Both the position numbers and the translations under genes were made by a program. 64,000 bases of DNA from Hydractinia symbiolongicarpus (taxonomy: Eukaryota; Cnidaria; Hydrozoa; Anthoathecata; Hydractiniidae). Positions 48,765 to 58,090 of the stretch are shown one piece after another; the first letter of the stretch is position 1, and every line of letters starts with the position of its first letter. Below the pieces are notes generated by a model that saw nothing but the letters and a program-made list of their open reading frames with translations, had not been told where the DNA came from and did no database searches. Location of the stretch: positions 19,284,001 to 19,348,000 of the forward strand of contig NC_079883.1 in assembly GCF_029227915.1 (NCBI RefSeq), written 5' to 3'.

Positions 48765-49080
48765 TTATATTTGATTAATCGGTTCGTGTATCACCGCCTT
48801 CAGTGATTTGAATGACTCGCCAGTGGCCAAGTAGCGGAGGGTTAAGGCCAGTCGTTCGTCTGCTTCAATCGGTCTAGTCCCACCAACTATTTCCTTTGGT
48901 GAGATAAGGTCAAAAAATTTTCTCAGTACAAATTCGAAATCACCTACATCCATCCGGAACATTTCCCGAAATCCTTGTCTGTCTTCTATTATCAGTTCTT
49001 GGATAATATTTGTAAAATACCTCTTTCTTTTCTTTTTTTTAGCCAGCTTCGTGTTTTTCTCCTGGTCGGTTTTACATCAT
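48765..49080 (-). pseudogene. PIF/Harbinger-type transposase N-terminal fragment
   Basis: Minus-strand frames read 'RRKTRSWLKKRKERG', then 'FREMFRMDVGDFEFVLRKFF', then 'RPIEADERLALTLRYLATGESFKSL', the N-terminal pattern of HARBI1-like transposases. It is shifted once near 49,000 and stops at 48,765. The catalytic domain is absent. The end of the recognisable sequence is next to the small Helitron-like insertion at 49,094. Confidence 0.65.
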
Positions 49081-49093
49081 CGGAATCCAATAA

Positions 49094-49221
49094 TCTATAT
49101 TATAATACCCGTATAGGTCTGTCCGTCTGTTACGCAAAATGATACTGGAAGTAGCGAGACACACGCTATGCGGTTTAAAAAGAACGGGCAAACCGCGGAC
49201 TTTCCACGGGTCACCGACTAG
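49094..49221 (+). mobile_element. 128-bp Helitron-like mini-element
   Basis: Starts TCTATATTATAATACCCG after A. Ends CCGCGGA-CTT-TCCACGG, ten bases, CTAG before T. Close relative of the 106-bp unit at 27.2 kb, including the 'gtccgtctgt' stretch. Confidence 0.7.
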
Positions 49222-49439
49222 TTCGTTTCAAATCATGATAGCTGCAAGGTCCTCCATGGTAAAAAATCAAATGAATGAACACGTCATGTTGGATAAAATG
49301 TGCTGGATGAAGCAACTTAAATGCAAATTTTGAATTTTTCAACTTTTGAAATTTGAACAAATTTTCAACCAACATCATTTAAACATTCGAACAAAAATGT
49401 TGGATGAAATGTTAAATGCATTTGAGCCGACCTTAGTTT

Positions 49440-49918
49440 TTACAGTAATGCAATTCTCACAGATTCTCTATTAGGAATTGTGTATACAGCGAGACAAATT
49501 CTACTACAAAAGTCTGAAAGTATGGTCTTGAGAGAAGAAAATGTTTGGAGCGATATAACAAGTTTCCATAAAGTGCTCCAATATGCTAGAACTCCAGTCA
49601 ATTTTGCTGTCATGCCCAGCGTGTACATGTTACCGTTAGACATGAATCTTCGTGTGGGTACAATTCAAGGGGTATAATAATAATGTCTTTATTGCACCTG
49701 CAATGGTAAACATTGGAGTTCAAGTTGATCTAAACAAGATGAAGAAGCCTGTTGGGACCTCGACCAAGCGTGGAGCACCACAAGCGAGCCACGTGATCCC
49801 TAGGCACGAGGTAATACTCCTCCACACGAGCTACTAGAAGCAGAGCAGCACGATGATACCAAAGGTGTACTAATCACAGGTGGAATAGGTCTCATCATTG
49901 CTTATATCTGGTTAAAGT
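49440..49918 (+). pseudogene. small virus-like-element protein with C-terminal membrane segment, frameshifted
   Basis: Successive frames give 'TPVNFAVMPSVYMLPLDMN' (about 49,590), 'NNVFIAPAMVNIGVQVDLNK' (about 49,680) and a C-terminal 'GVLITGGIGLIIAYIWLK' ending at TAG 49,918-49,920. The last is a predicted membrane anchor. At least two frame changes. The position at the edge of the virus-like island suggests a structural or membrane protein of a Polinton/adintovirus-like element. The family is not identified. Confidence 0.4.
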
Positions 49919-49924
49919 AGAAAA

Positions 49925-49957
49925 CCAGTCGTGTGTGCATATACGCACACGACTAGA
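49925..49957. repeat. palindrome between convergent small genes
   Basis: CAGTCGTGTG and CACACGACTA-type arms around 'tgcatatacg' (about 49,927-49,957). It lies exactly between the plus-strand gene ending at 49,918 and the minus-strand micro-ORF ending at 49,959, where a two-way transcript end would be expected. Confidence 0.75.
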
Positions 49958-49958
49958 T

Positions 49959-50066
49959 TTACGATCTTTTACCTTTCCTACCGATGTATGCTACAACAAT
50001 AGCAACAGAGCTAGCAATTGCGATATATACGTGCTGAGCGACAAATTCAACAACTTTTGCAGCCAT
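49959..50066 (-). CDS. 35-residue single-pass membrane microprotein
   Basis: ATG at 50,064-50,066 and TAA at 49,959-49,961. The peptide begins 'MAAKVVEFVAQHVY', continues with a hydrophobic span 'IAIASSVAIVVAYIG' and ends with the basic 'RKGKRS'. The N-out amphipathic start, membrane span and basic end are typical of tiny virus-like-element membrane proteins. No homolog is recognised. The compact position and convergent layout with its neighbour support it being real, but a chance ORF is possible. Confidence 0.4.
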   Translation of the reverse strand: MAAKVVEFVAQHVYIAIASSVAIVVAYIGRKGKRS

Positions 50067-50558
50067 TCTGAAAAAGAAGGATACGGTGCCAGCTTTCCCT
50101 GCCGAATATTTTAAAAATCTTCTAAGTTTTTCAAGTTAAAAAATGTGAGTTTCTATATGAAAAATAACATTAATAGAGGACGTTTAAAAATATGTCTTCA
50201 AAAAAAGATAAAAGAGAATTTAACGAGATTTTTTATCAGTGAATGGAAGAAGCGCTCTGGAGCTTATTAGCAGAAGACATCCAAAAAAAATTAAAATAAT
50301 CTTCTTGCTCTAACCGATATTCGTGTAATAACATATCACACACCCCAAAATTAGATCTTTTCTGCAATATTTTTTCGTCCACACACGATATTTCTAATAT
50401 TTTCTTAAATATTTAGTTGCTGAAATAATAACTGCAACCAGCAGCGAGTTCAACTCTGTCTTCGCTCTCTGAAAACATTTTATCGAAAGGAAAATAACAA
50501 ATATCTGTTCTCGTGCATCACCTTTCGATTTTATTTTAATTCTCAATATAATTTCAAA

Positions 50559-50608
50559 GAATTAAATTCGATTAATTGGACCACGGTCCAATTAATCGAA
50601 TTTAATTC
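50559..50608. repeat. perfect 24-bp-arm palindrome
   Basis: GAATTAAATTCGATTAATTG..GGACC is followed by two bases and its exact complement. Part of the series of intergenic palindromes in the virus-like island. Confidence 0.9.
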
Positions 50609-51196
50609 ATCATTACCTTATCACCTGTCAAGTTCCGATTTTAATTTAATGCTCAATATAATTTCGACAAATCAAATTCGACATAGTATCGTTTATCACC
50701 GCCTTAAGCTTCCAGTACCGCATTTCAATCAATGTCCCCGCAACAAAATGTTCGAAAATATGTTTGAAAATTCGAAAATCACGTAATATACTTAGGAAAT
50801 CGTAAAATGTTGAATGAAATTTGACTCAAATGCATTTAACATGAAAATTCATAAAAATTGTGTTGGATGCTGAAAATGTTGGATGAAAAGTTTGATCGAG
50901 ATCAAACTTCATCCAATATTATCCAACATGATTTTTTTCTTCTTTTTTTATTTTTGAGAAATGTTGGTTCAACTTAAATGCATCCAACATTTCATCCAAC
51001 ATCAAAAATTTACGATGTTGGATGAAATGTTGGATGCATTGCATTACTCCTCAGTACTTATTTCCCAGGATATTGTTACTCCCGGGAGTATCTATTTACC
51101 AGAAAATTATTACTCCCCGCAGGAAATTTTTACTCCCCTATCTTATAAGAAGGAGTTGTTAAAAGAAACTTCAATACAAAAAGCTTTCAGAATTAA
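50609..51196. other. non-coding; repeated 'gttggatgaaatgttggatg' motifs
   Basis: Around 50,810-51,040 words of the type 'catccaacat' / 'atgttggatg' recur in both orientations. No gene was recognised. Confidence 0.5.
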
Positions 51197-51840
51197 ATGC
51201 AGCTGATTTATGGCGGGAAGACGGAAAAAAGCATACCAACATTTAAGTTTCCAAAGAGATTTGCTCTCAGTGCCAACCCGAAACACTTCAGCAACACGGA
51301 AGAAACGTTAAAGCTGGCATCATACTACCATATATCCAGCAGGAACGCCAAAAATTACAACTTGAAAATGACCATCCTGCATTGCTGATCCTTGATGTCT
51401 TCTCAGGACAAATGACACGTGCCGTACTTAAAAATAGCAAGAAAGCAGTATCCATTTGGTTCGCGTCCCTCCGAACATGAGTAATTTGTTTCAACCACTC
51501 GACCTCACAGTTAATGGTGCTGCGAAAGCCTACATGAAGCGACGGTTCACCGAGTGGTATAGTAAAGATTTTTGGAGAGAACTTGAGGCTGGACGAAATT
51601 GACATCAAACTTACACTTACGATTCTAAAACCTCTACACTCACGCTGGCTTGTGGATCTTTACGACTACTTCACTTTATCTAAGGGAGCAGAAGTAATAT
51701 TAAATGGTTGGCAGGCTTCGGGAATAACTGAAGCCTTCCTTAAAGTATCTAAGGTGATTGAAAGCCTCGGTCCATTTGCTTCTGTGGATCCTTCAGAAGC
51801 GGATGATTCCCTTCCAGATAAAAGGGGTATACGAGCAAAA
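51197..51840 (+). pseudogene. pogo/Tigger-like DDE transposase, C-terminal half, decayed
   Basis: 51,197-51,388 begins 'MQLIYGGKTEKSIPTFKFP' and continues '..FALSANPKHFSNTEE'. About 51,370-51,430 has 'PALLILDVFSGQMT' (Asp-containing catalytic block). 51,583-51,840 has 'KLTLTILKPLHSRWLVDLYD' and 'VILNGWQASGITEAF'. The order is that of pogo-like DDE endonucleases. Frame changes at about 51,390, 51,480 and 51,580. It is interrupted downstream by the minisatellite. Confidence 0.65.
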
Positions 51841-51953
51841 AAAAATCCAACTGCAGCTATAATATTTCGTTTTGAAGTCATAGTGCGCGCGACCGTTTTA
51901 TTTTTTTCTACGGGAGCGCCTGAAAGGCTATTCATGAGCAAAATAAACCAAAA

Positions 51954-52190
51954 ATTACAAAGTGGAGCAAGACATTATTACAAAGTGCAGCAGCTACGGA
52001 AATTACAAAGTGGGGCAGCTTCGAAATTACAAAGTGGGGCAGCTTCGAAATTACAAAGTGGGGCAGCTTCGAAATTACAAAGTGGGGCAAAGGTTATTAC
52101 AAAGTGAGGCAGATATTACAAACTGGGGCAAGATAATTAAAAAGTGGGGCAGATATTACAAAGTGGGGCAATTATTACAAATTGGGGCAT
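51954..52190 (+). repeat. minisatellite, 22-bp unit decaying to 17-20 bp
   Basis: Four nearly perfect units of 'ttacaaagtggggcagcttc' with spacer (about 51,997-52,085), flanked by looser copies of 'ttacaaagtggggca'. It lies just downstream of the pogo-like fragment. Confidence 0.9.
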
Positions 52191-53176
52191 AACACAAGCT
52201 GTGGCCTTATAAACACAAATCAAGCAACACTATAATAATTTCTATAAATTATCAGAGTGTTGAGAGAGACTTATAGAGAGAGGCAATATAACTAGGTATA
52301 GATGAATTCCTTGAGCTTCCTATTGAAAAACAAACAAATAACGTCATATTCCCGAATATATATGACTATACAAGAGCATTTCATGATTTGTAAAAAATGT
52401 AATATTTAAGGGGTAAATCGTAAGTTAATCAAAGAAAGTTAATGGAAATAACAACGACGGCATCGTATTAGAAGTCACCATGCTTTTCTTGTAGTTTTTA
52501 AAACACCATGTGCTTTTTTGCTGGGGGAACACCCGAAACACCATGCTGTTGCAGAATTTTTACTGTGGTTTGTAAATATACACTGAAATTCCGTTTTTTC
52601 AGAAAAAAGTGTTGTTTTTCAAGTTCAGTGTATTCGCACCAACTAAATATACTCAGGTAAAACATTTTTTCAAAAACCCGGGAATTGAGTAAAAACCCGG
52701 GTTTTAATAAGTAGTAGGAAGTGGAGAGAGCTGTCTAAATTTTTTCTGGTTCACTTTTCTGCATCAAATTTCCATCCTGGCGATTCGCTTTCGGTGAAAT
52801 TTGATGGAAAAAAGTGAGTGATAAAAAACTAGGTCAGATCTCTCCTATTCCTACTAACTTTATCTCCTAAACCATCTAAAACACCCGTCATCTCATACAC
52901 TAATTTCTACTACTTTTCTCTTCCAAACTGTCTAAACCCGCTCTCATCTCTCATGTAAAATAGAAGAAACTATCGGGGGCGATCCGTATACAACACCCCC
53001 AAAAATCATCTTAGAAATCTTTTGAATCTCAAGGCCCTCGTGTCATACACTGCAAACCATTATAAAAATTACTAGAGCCTCGAGCCATCGCACCTTGTGA
53101 CACTATAGGTTGACCATCTGGAAAATATTTTAAATGAGCCAATATCCAATATTTAAAATTTTCTATACAGTAGAAA
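52191..53176. other. non-coding; foldback hairpin at 52,710-52,857
   Basis: GTAGGAA..GGAGAGA at 52,710 and TCTCTCC..TTCCTAC at 52,856, with inner arms CATCAAATTTC and GAAATTTGATG, form a small MITE-like foldback. 'aaaacccggg' repeats near 52,675-52,705. Nothing else recognised. Confidence 0.5.
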
Positions 53177-53270
53177 TATGATGAATATGGAGAGTCTTCA
53201 ACAATCCGTGCTTTATCCTAAGATAGAAAATATTGTAAACTCCATTGGCAATAATAAAACTGCCAGATAG
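53177..53270 (+). other. short open frame before polymerase pseudogene
   Basis: ATG at about 53,177 opens 'MNMESLQQSVLYPKIENIVN' to a TAG at about 53,271. A tiny gene or 5' relic of the virus-like element; not recognised. Confidence 0.25.
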
Positions 53271-53288
53271 GTTCGTGACGTCAACCCA

Positions 53289-55583
53289 ATGAAGAAAGTA
53301 ATTGGAAGACAAGCTATCTTAATTTCCCAGTTAAAAGACAAACTAAGAATCAGAGAAGGACCAATGTTAGAGGAAACAGCATTGGGAAGTGCATATAAAA
53401 CATACCCGTTTTCTGGAGTGGAGGGATTAGATGTTAAGGGTCATCTTAAATCAGGTAAGCGTGGTCTACACCATGTCATTAAAACACAAAGAACAATTTC
53501 TCTTATTCTAATTATCGAACTCGAGCGACAAAACATGACGACTGGAAAGTTGGAAAAGGTTAAGCATCATATTAGAACAAAAAAGCAGAGGTATATTCAT
53601 GCAAATGAGTGTGAGGATCTTTTTAATAAGCTTGTGGGGGATATTATGAAGGGAATGGAGAGGGTTGATCAATTTCCGAACAATAGTTCTGGGTGGATAT
53701 TGATTGCAATTCTTGGTATGGATGTGGACATTAATGTATTCAAACCAATGAGTGGATCCACCTGGATAGACCTTCCTAAGAAAATTTAAGTAACTAAGTC
53801 TGTGGTGAATGTGCAAAATAATGATAATAGGTGTTTCATGTATGTGGTTTTGTCAGCGATACACCTCATGTCGAAAAATGGTGAAAGAGCGACGCTTTAT
53901 AAACCATTCTTCGGCGAACTTAACTTCGATGGGAACGAGTTTCCGGTGAAATTAAAAGACATCGGGAGATTCAAGAATCGAAACAATGTCAGGATCAATG
54001 TGTTCGGGTATGATGGAAACAGTGTGTACTCTTGTAGGTTATACAGTGATGACATCGCAATCGATCTATTACTTATCTCGGATTAGAAGAATAGCCATTA
54101 CTGTTGGATTAGAAATCTATCAAGGCTAATTTCATCACAGATTTCCAAGCATAACGGGTCGAAGTTTATCTGTAAGGGGTGTGTTAATGCCTTCCGGTTG
54201 GAATCAGCACTGGATAATCACAAGAAGTGGTGTTCAGCCAAGAAAATGGTAGCAAATCAAATGCCAAAAGAAGGTACCAAGCTCAGGTTCAAAAACAAAA
54301 ACAGATCCATGAGGGTATCCTTTGTCATCTACGCTGATTTCGAAGCAGTAAAAACCAAAATCGAGTCAGAGATAGAAGAAGACTCTGAAAAGTCGTATAC
54401 AAAGAAATACCAAAATCAAAAGCCATCGGGATATTGCCTTTACGTAAAAGGATCAAATATAGACTACGAACCATTCATTTACCGTGATTGAAAAATTTTA
54501 CAGCACCCTCTATCTGAGAGGGATAAGTGAGGATGATTATAATCACGTCAAGAAGGTGTGGGAAGTATCAGGTATGAAGAACATGGGGGAATATCATGAC
54601 CTCTATCTGAAAACCGATGTACTATTACTAGCCGATGTGTTCGAGAATTTCAGGTATGTTTGTATGAAAAATTACAAGCTGGATCCAGCTTGGTATTACA
54701 CAGCACCAGGGTTGTCATGGGACGCACTACTCTAATCAACAGGCGTCGAGTTGGATTTACGAGTTGGAGTGATGTCGATATGCTACTTTTCTTTGAAAGA
54801 TCAATAAGAGGTGGAGTGTCAATGATCTCACATCGATATATCTGATGTATTTGGATGCAAAAACAACCTCTGCGGACACGCAATGTCGAGATTATTGCTA
54901 ACTGGTAGGTTTAAGTGGATGACACTGAAGGAACTGGAGAATATTGATTTTGATAGCGTTGATGAGGGATATATGCTAGAAGTGGATTTGAAATATCCGC
55001 AAAATCTACACGATTTGCACAACGGATATCCACTTAATCCTGAGAAACTTGTTGTAAATAGGAATGAAAAGATGATCCCAACCTTGCATGATAAGAAGAA
55101 TTATGTTGTGCACTATAAAAATTTGCAGATATACCTATCCCTGGGGTTGAAGTTGAAAAAAATCCACAGTGGTATCAAGTTCAGGCAAACCTCATAGATG
55201 GAACCGTACATCAGGAAGAATACCGAACTGAGGAATAGGATAGACCTGAGGAAAACAATAAGGTGATCGGGAAATTCAAGGATGAGTGCGGAGGTAAGAT
55301 TATGACAGGGTTCGTCGGTCTCAGATCAAAACTGTATCCTTTAAAGGTGGGTGAATATGAGGAGAAAAAGTGCAAGTTATAAAGAAGAACCTGTGTTATG
55401 ATGATTATGTGACATGTCTATTCACCCAGGAAGATAAATGACTTGAAATGAGTGTAATCAGATCGTATAAACACGATATCTATGCAGAAACAGTAAACAA
55501 GATCGCCCTATCCTGGAACGATGATAAACGAATCATCAGGGATGACAAAATACACACATACGCCTACGGTCACTATGCTTCCT
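53289..55583 (+). pseudogene. Polinton/adintovirus-like protein-primed family B DNA polymerase, degenerate
   Basis: Fragments in order match the large DNA polymerases of Polinton (Maverick)-type elements. An N-terminal region with 'WIDLPKKI' is followed by 'NNDNRCFMYVVLSAIH', a Cys/His finger region ending 'DNHKKWC' and 'VSFVIYADFEAVKT' (exonuclease I). The palm start 'HDLYLKTDVLLLADVFENF' is next, then motif A, carrying a one-base frameshift near 54,855, and the C-terminal 'CGGKIMTGFVGLRSKLY' and 'IHTYAYGHY'. In-frame stops fall at 53,787 and 54,084, and the exonuclease region after 54,488 is deleted. Such polymerases replicate linear genomes from a protein primer. This copy is a fossil. It is a different lineage from the polymerase at 58-60 kb. 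Confidence 0.8.
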
Positions 55584-55607
55584 GATCACCAATAAGCCAT
55601 CTTTTCA

Positions 55608-56758
55608 TTAACTTTTCATGTAAATTAGCGATATCATGACCGGCAAGAACCTTGTGATGAACAAGAACTTCGTACATAGCCCCACAAACGGTCTATAGTA
55701 ATCGGTTTGCATCATACGCTGCCATTCATCAGCAATATGCTCCAGTGATATTGAACCATAACCACCTCCAAGCTTTAATCCTTCCTCACCCTTATATTCT
55801 TTATAAAAACCGTATGATGTAAGTATGGGTACACCACTTGAGATGACGCGTTCATTGAACAAATAAGACATAGTCTTATTGTCTTCACTACTAAGAGTAA
55901 AAACAGTTCTTTTACCATCGTGAACATATGCTTTATTTTTCTTGATGTCTTCTGTTTTAATTGTTATAGTATAAAACTTATTTTTTAAAACAATATAGCC
56001 ATCATGCCTTAAACATATTGCCACACCATTCTTCTGTGATACAAGTTTCGAAAAGTTACTTTCAGAAAACAAAAAAGGACCTTCTTCCTTGTAACCCTCC
56101 TTAAAATATTTTTGTCGCAACCTCTCATAATCAAGAGGAACATCATGTCGAAAGACAACAGTTAACGTAAAACCAGTTTTAGTTAAATCATACAGTGACG
56201 ACTCGAGACGAACTTCATTACGTGATTCATTCATGTTTGTTGGTGTAATTCCATCACTACCTAAGGTTGGTTTTGGAATATTAAAATGAATGAAGTGTTT
56301 CTTTATATCGCTATCATACCCCTTCAAGATATGGTTAGATAAATCACCCCTAGGTTTAAATTTTATCTTTTTGTTTATATCACGCACGTACCTTATCTCC
56401 TTACTATCATCCTTTGTAACCATACTTGAACTATATCCACAGAGCACCCACAAACAAACACCATCAGCTGACTTACAATATTTCTCTGTATATTGTGAGA
56501 CAATAGATGTAACATCTTCCTTATATCCCTAACCGCCATTCGAATATACCCAATATCAGGATTTCTATTCCTCTCAACTAGGATTATCCCTAACAATCTT
56601 TAATACACCACTAACATCGAGAGGGGTAGGATTATCTGCAATAATTTTCTTAACTCTATTAACATCCATACCCACCAATATCTCGCGATAAACCTTCCTA
56701 ACTACCCCCTCGTCCAATTTATGCCCATTATCAACAGCCACTGGAATAAACCAACATT
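55608..56758 (-). pseudogene. unrecognised virus-like-element protein, long 3' ORF plus broken 5' part
   Basis: 281 codons are open from 56,453 down to 55,608 ('KFKPRGDLSNHILKGYDSDI', 'GGGYGSISLEHIADEWQRMM', C-terminal hydrophobic 'FLFITRFLPVMISLIYM'). In the same frame the sequence extends upstream to about 56,530 ('GYKEDVTSIVSQYTEKYC'). After a stop, other frames continue back to about 56,758 with 'VNRVKKIIADNPTPLDVSGV'. So the 5' part is broken. No family recognised. The neighbours are small membrane proteins of the virus-like island, and a capsid-associated or membrane role is only a guess. Confidence 0.4.
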
Positions 56759-56765
56759 TTATTCT

Positions 56766-56990
56766 CTACATATTTTCCGGAATAATCTTTTTCTTGACAA
56801 GATACTCTTTTGTAAACATGGACACAGTAACAATACCAACCAACTTCACAGAGTCACTGAAATCCACCTTACCTAAATCCGGTTTAGAGACCTTAAAAAC
56901 TTTTTTCAATAACATTGCATAACCAATACTAAATGCGCTAACAACGACAGCATGATAAAGGTCATTCTTACTTTCCTTTACTTCATTCAT
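56766..56990 (-). CDS. 74-residue membrane protein of a virus-like element
   Basis: Start 'MNEVKESKNDLYHAVVVSAF', hydrophobic segments around residues 12-28 and 47-60, ending 'TKEYLVKKKIIPENM'. Small two-helix proteins of this type ('DLGKVDFSDSVKLVGI' resembles a pattern I associate with cnidarian Polinton-like elements) are common in such elements. It is intact and co-directional with the next gene. Function unknown. Confidence 0.5.
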   Translation of the reverse strand: MNEVKESKNDLYHAVVVSAFSIGYAMLLKKVFKVSKPDLGKVDFSDSVKLVGIVTVSMFTKEYLVKKKIIPENM

Positions 56991-57041
56991 TTATATGAGA
57001 ATTATTTTAATCCATTTCATGAACTGGGTTGGATTTTTCAA

Positions 57042-57290
57042 TTACAGACTCAGGGACGGAAACAGTACTTTAACATCACCACTTTTCCTAAAATACCAAA
57101 CACCTCCACACAAAATAAAAACAACCAAACCACCAGCTAAATACACACCATAACCAAAATTATGCTCGGCACCCCTAAATATCTTCTCCTTTCTCTTCCG
57201 ATTAAACTCGGCAAGCTTCTTCTCCTGTTCCACCCTTTTCGGATTACTTTCTTTCCTCATCACAGATTCTGTTGTTTGTTCCTTCTCCAT
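57042..57290 (-). CDS. single-pass membrane protein of a virus-like element
   Basis: From the internal ATG at about 57,290 the protein has a charged, coiled-coil-like N-terminal half ('RVEQEKKLAEFNRKRKEK'). One membrane span follows ('YGVYLAGGLVVFILCGGVWY'), then a short tail. Intact. It lies between the 74-residue membrane protein and the HNH gene, all on the minus strand with small gaps, as in a compact viral gene block. Function unknown. Confidence 0.5.
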   Translation of the reverse strand: MEKEQTTESVMRKESNPKRVEQEKKLAEFNRKRKEKIFRGAEHNFGYGVYLAGGLVVFILCGGVWYFRKSGDVKVLFPSLSL

Positions 57291-57497
57291 TTTTTTCACT
57301 CAAAGATTTTTTCAAATAATGTTTACCAGTTATAACACCAACACTTAAGGTGCTAGATAGAAACCAAACCTATAATACAAATCACACGTGACTCTCTGCA
57401 AAGCTGTATTCAAAAAAGGATCACATTCTAAATCATTACAAGCTCATCACCAAAATCACCCAAACCGAGGGTACTCACGTGTGATTCATCACTTCTA

Positions 57498-57738
57498 AAT
57501 GGATGAGGCAAATGAGTTTGTTCTTGTTTTTACCGATTTATACTGAAGAGGAGCTATATCTACAACCTTTCTTTTGAATCTCCGCGATCCACATGGGCTG
57601 CATGTTTGTGTAGTGGAGCCTCGCGAGTTGCACTTCTTCGCTTGGATATACCCCGTTCTCTCTATATTTAATGGGGATTCTGTGCTCGAATTGCCAAGCA
57701 CCCCTATTGTTCCAGCTCATCCTGTCTCTGAATTTATC
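57498..57738. repeat. inverted duplication, partner at 60,218-60,458
   Basis: 241 bases covering the 3' end of the HNH gene and its trailer are repeated in reverse complement at 60,218-60,458 with few differences. The pair flanks the DNA polymerase block. Confidence 0.9.
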
Positions 57739-58038
57739 TTGGATGTGACCAATGAATGTGCAGATACCCCACCCTATGTATTCGGTGGAGGCTAACTCCG
57801 TGTCATGGTTTAGAGCATCGCGAAGCCGCTGGAGAATAAGTTGATGCATATACCCTGGAAAATCACAATCCCTACAATATCGTTTTCCATGATGGCATTT
57901 GTTTCGTTTATGTGACGCATTATGACTATCCAAGCATTTGATACATTGTTTTGTCCGTTGCCCATTACGCTTGTTGATCTTGAAATTATCAAAATATAAA
58001 GTTTTTTTACAGTTTGAACAGCACTTGGTCTCCTCCAT
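57538..58038 (-). CDS. zinc-ribbon HNH-like endonuclease
   Basis: 166 residues, intact. The N-terminus has a four-Cys ribbon ('CSNC' and 'CIKC' about 20 residues apart) and a second Cys/His cluster ('CHHGKRYCRDC'). The C-terminal half has 'WQFEHRIPIKY' and 'LHYTNMQPMW', matching the His-Asn metal-binding core of HNH-type nucleases common in large DNA viruses. Such proteins cut DNA. A homing or packaging role is possible. A second, slightly broken homolog lies at 62,485-63,003 on the other strand. Only its C-terminal end is duplicated at 60.2-60.4 kb. Confidence 0.65.
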   Translation of the reverse strand: MEETKCCSNCKKTLYFDNFKINKRNGQRTKQCIKCLDSHNASHKRNKCHHGKRYCRDCDFPGYMHQLILQRLRDALNHDTELASTEYIGWGICTFIGHIQDKFRDRMSWNNRGAWQFEHRIPIKYRENGVYPSEEVQLARLHYTNMQPMWIAEIQKKGCRYSSSSV

Positions 58039-58039
58039 T

Positions 58040-58090
58040 TTTTGTTACATTTTGTAAGGTATCACTTTAAGGTATCATTTTGTAAGGGAT
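58040..58090. repeat. short direct repeat between HNH and polymerase genes
   Basis: 'cattttgtaagg' followed by 'tatca' or 'gatca' occurs twice with 'ctttaaggtatca' between, in the 24 bases separating the two minus-strand genes. Confidence 0.6.

Noticed and set aside
51954-52190. Tandem 'KLQSGAAS' protein repeat
   Set aside because: Simply the 22-bp minisatellite read through in frame after a decayed transposase.
54650-55022. Minus-strand frames under the polymerase pseudogene
   Set aside because: Shadows of the plus-strand polymerase fragments.
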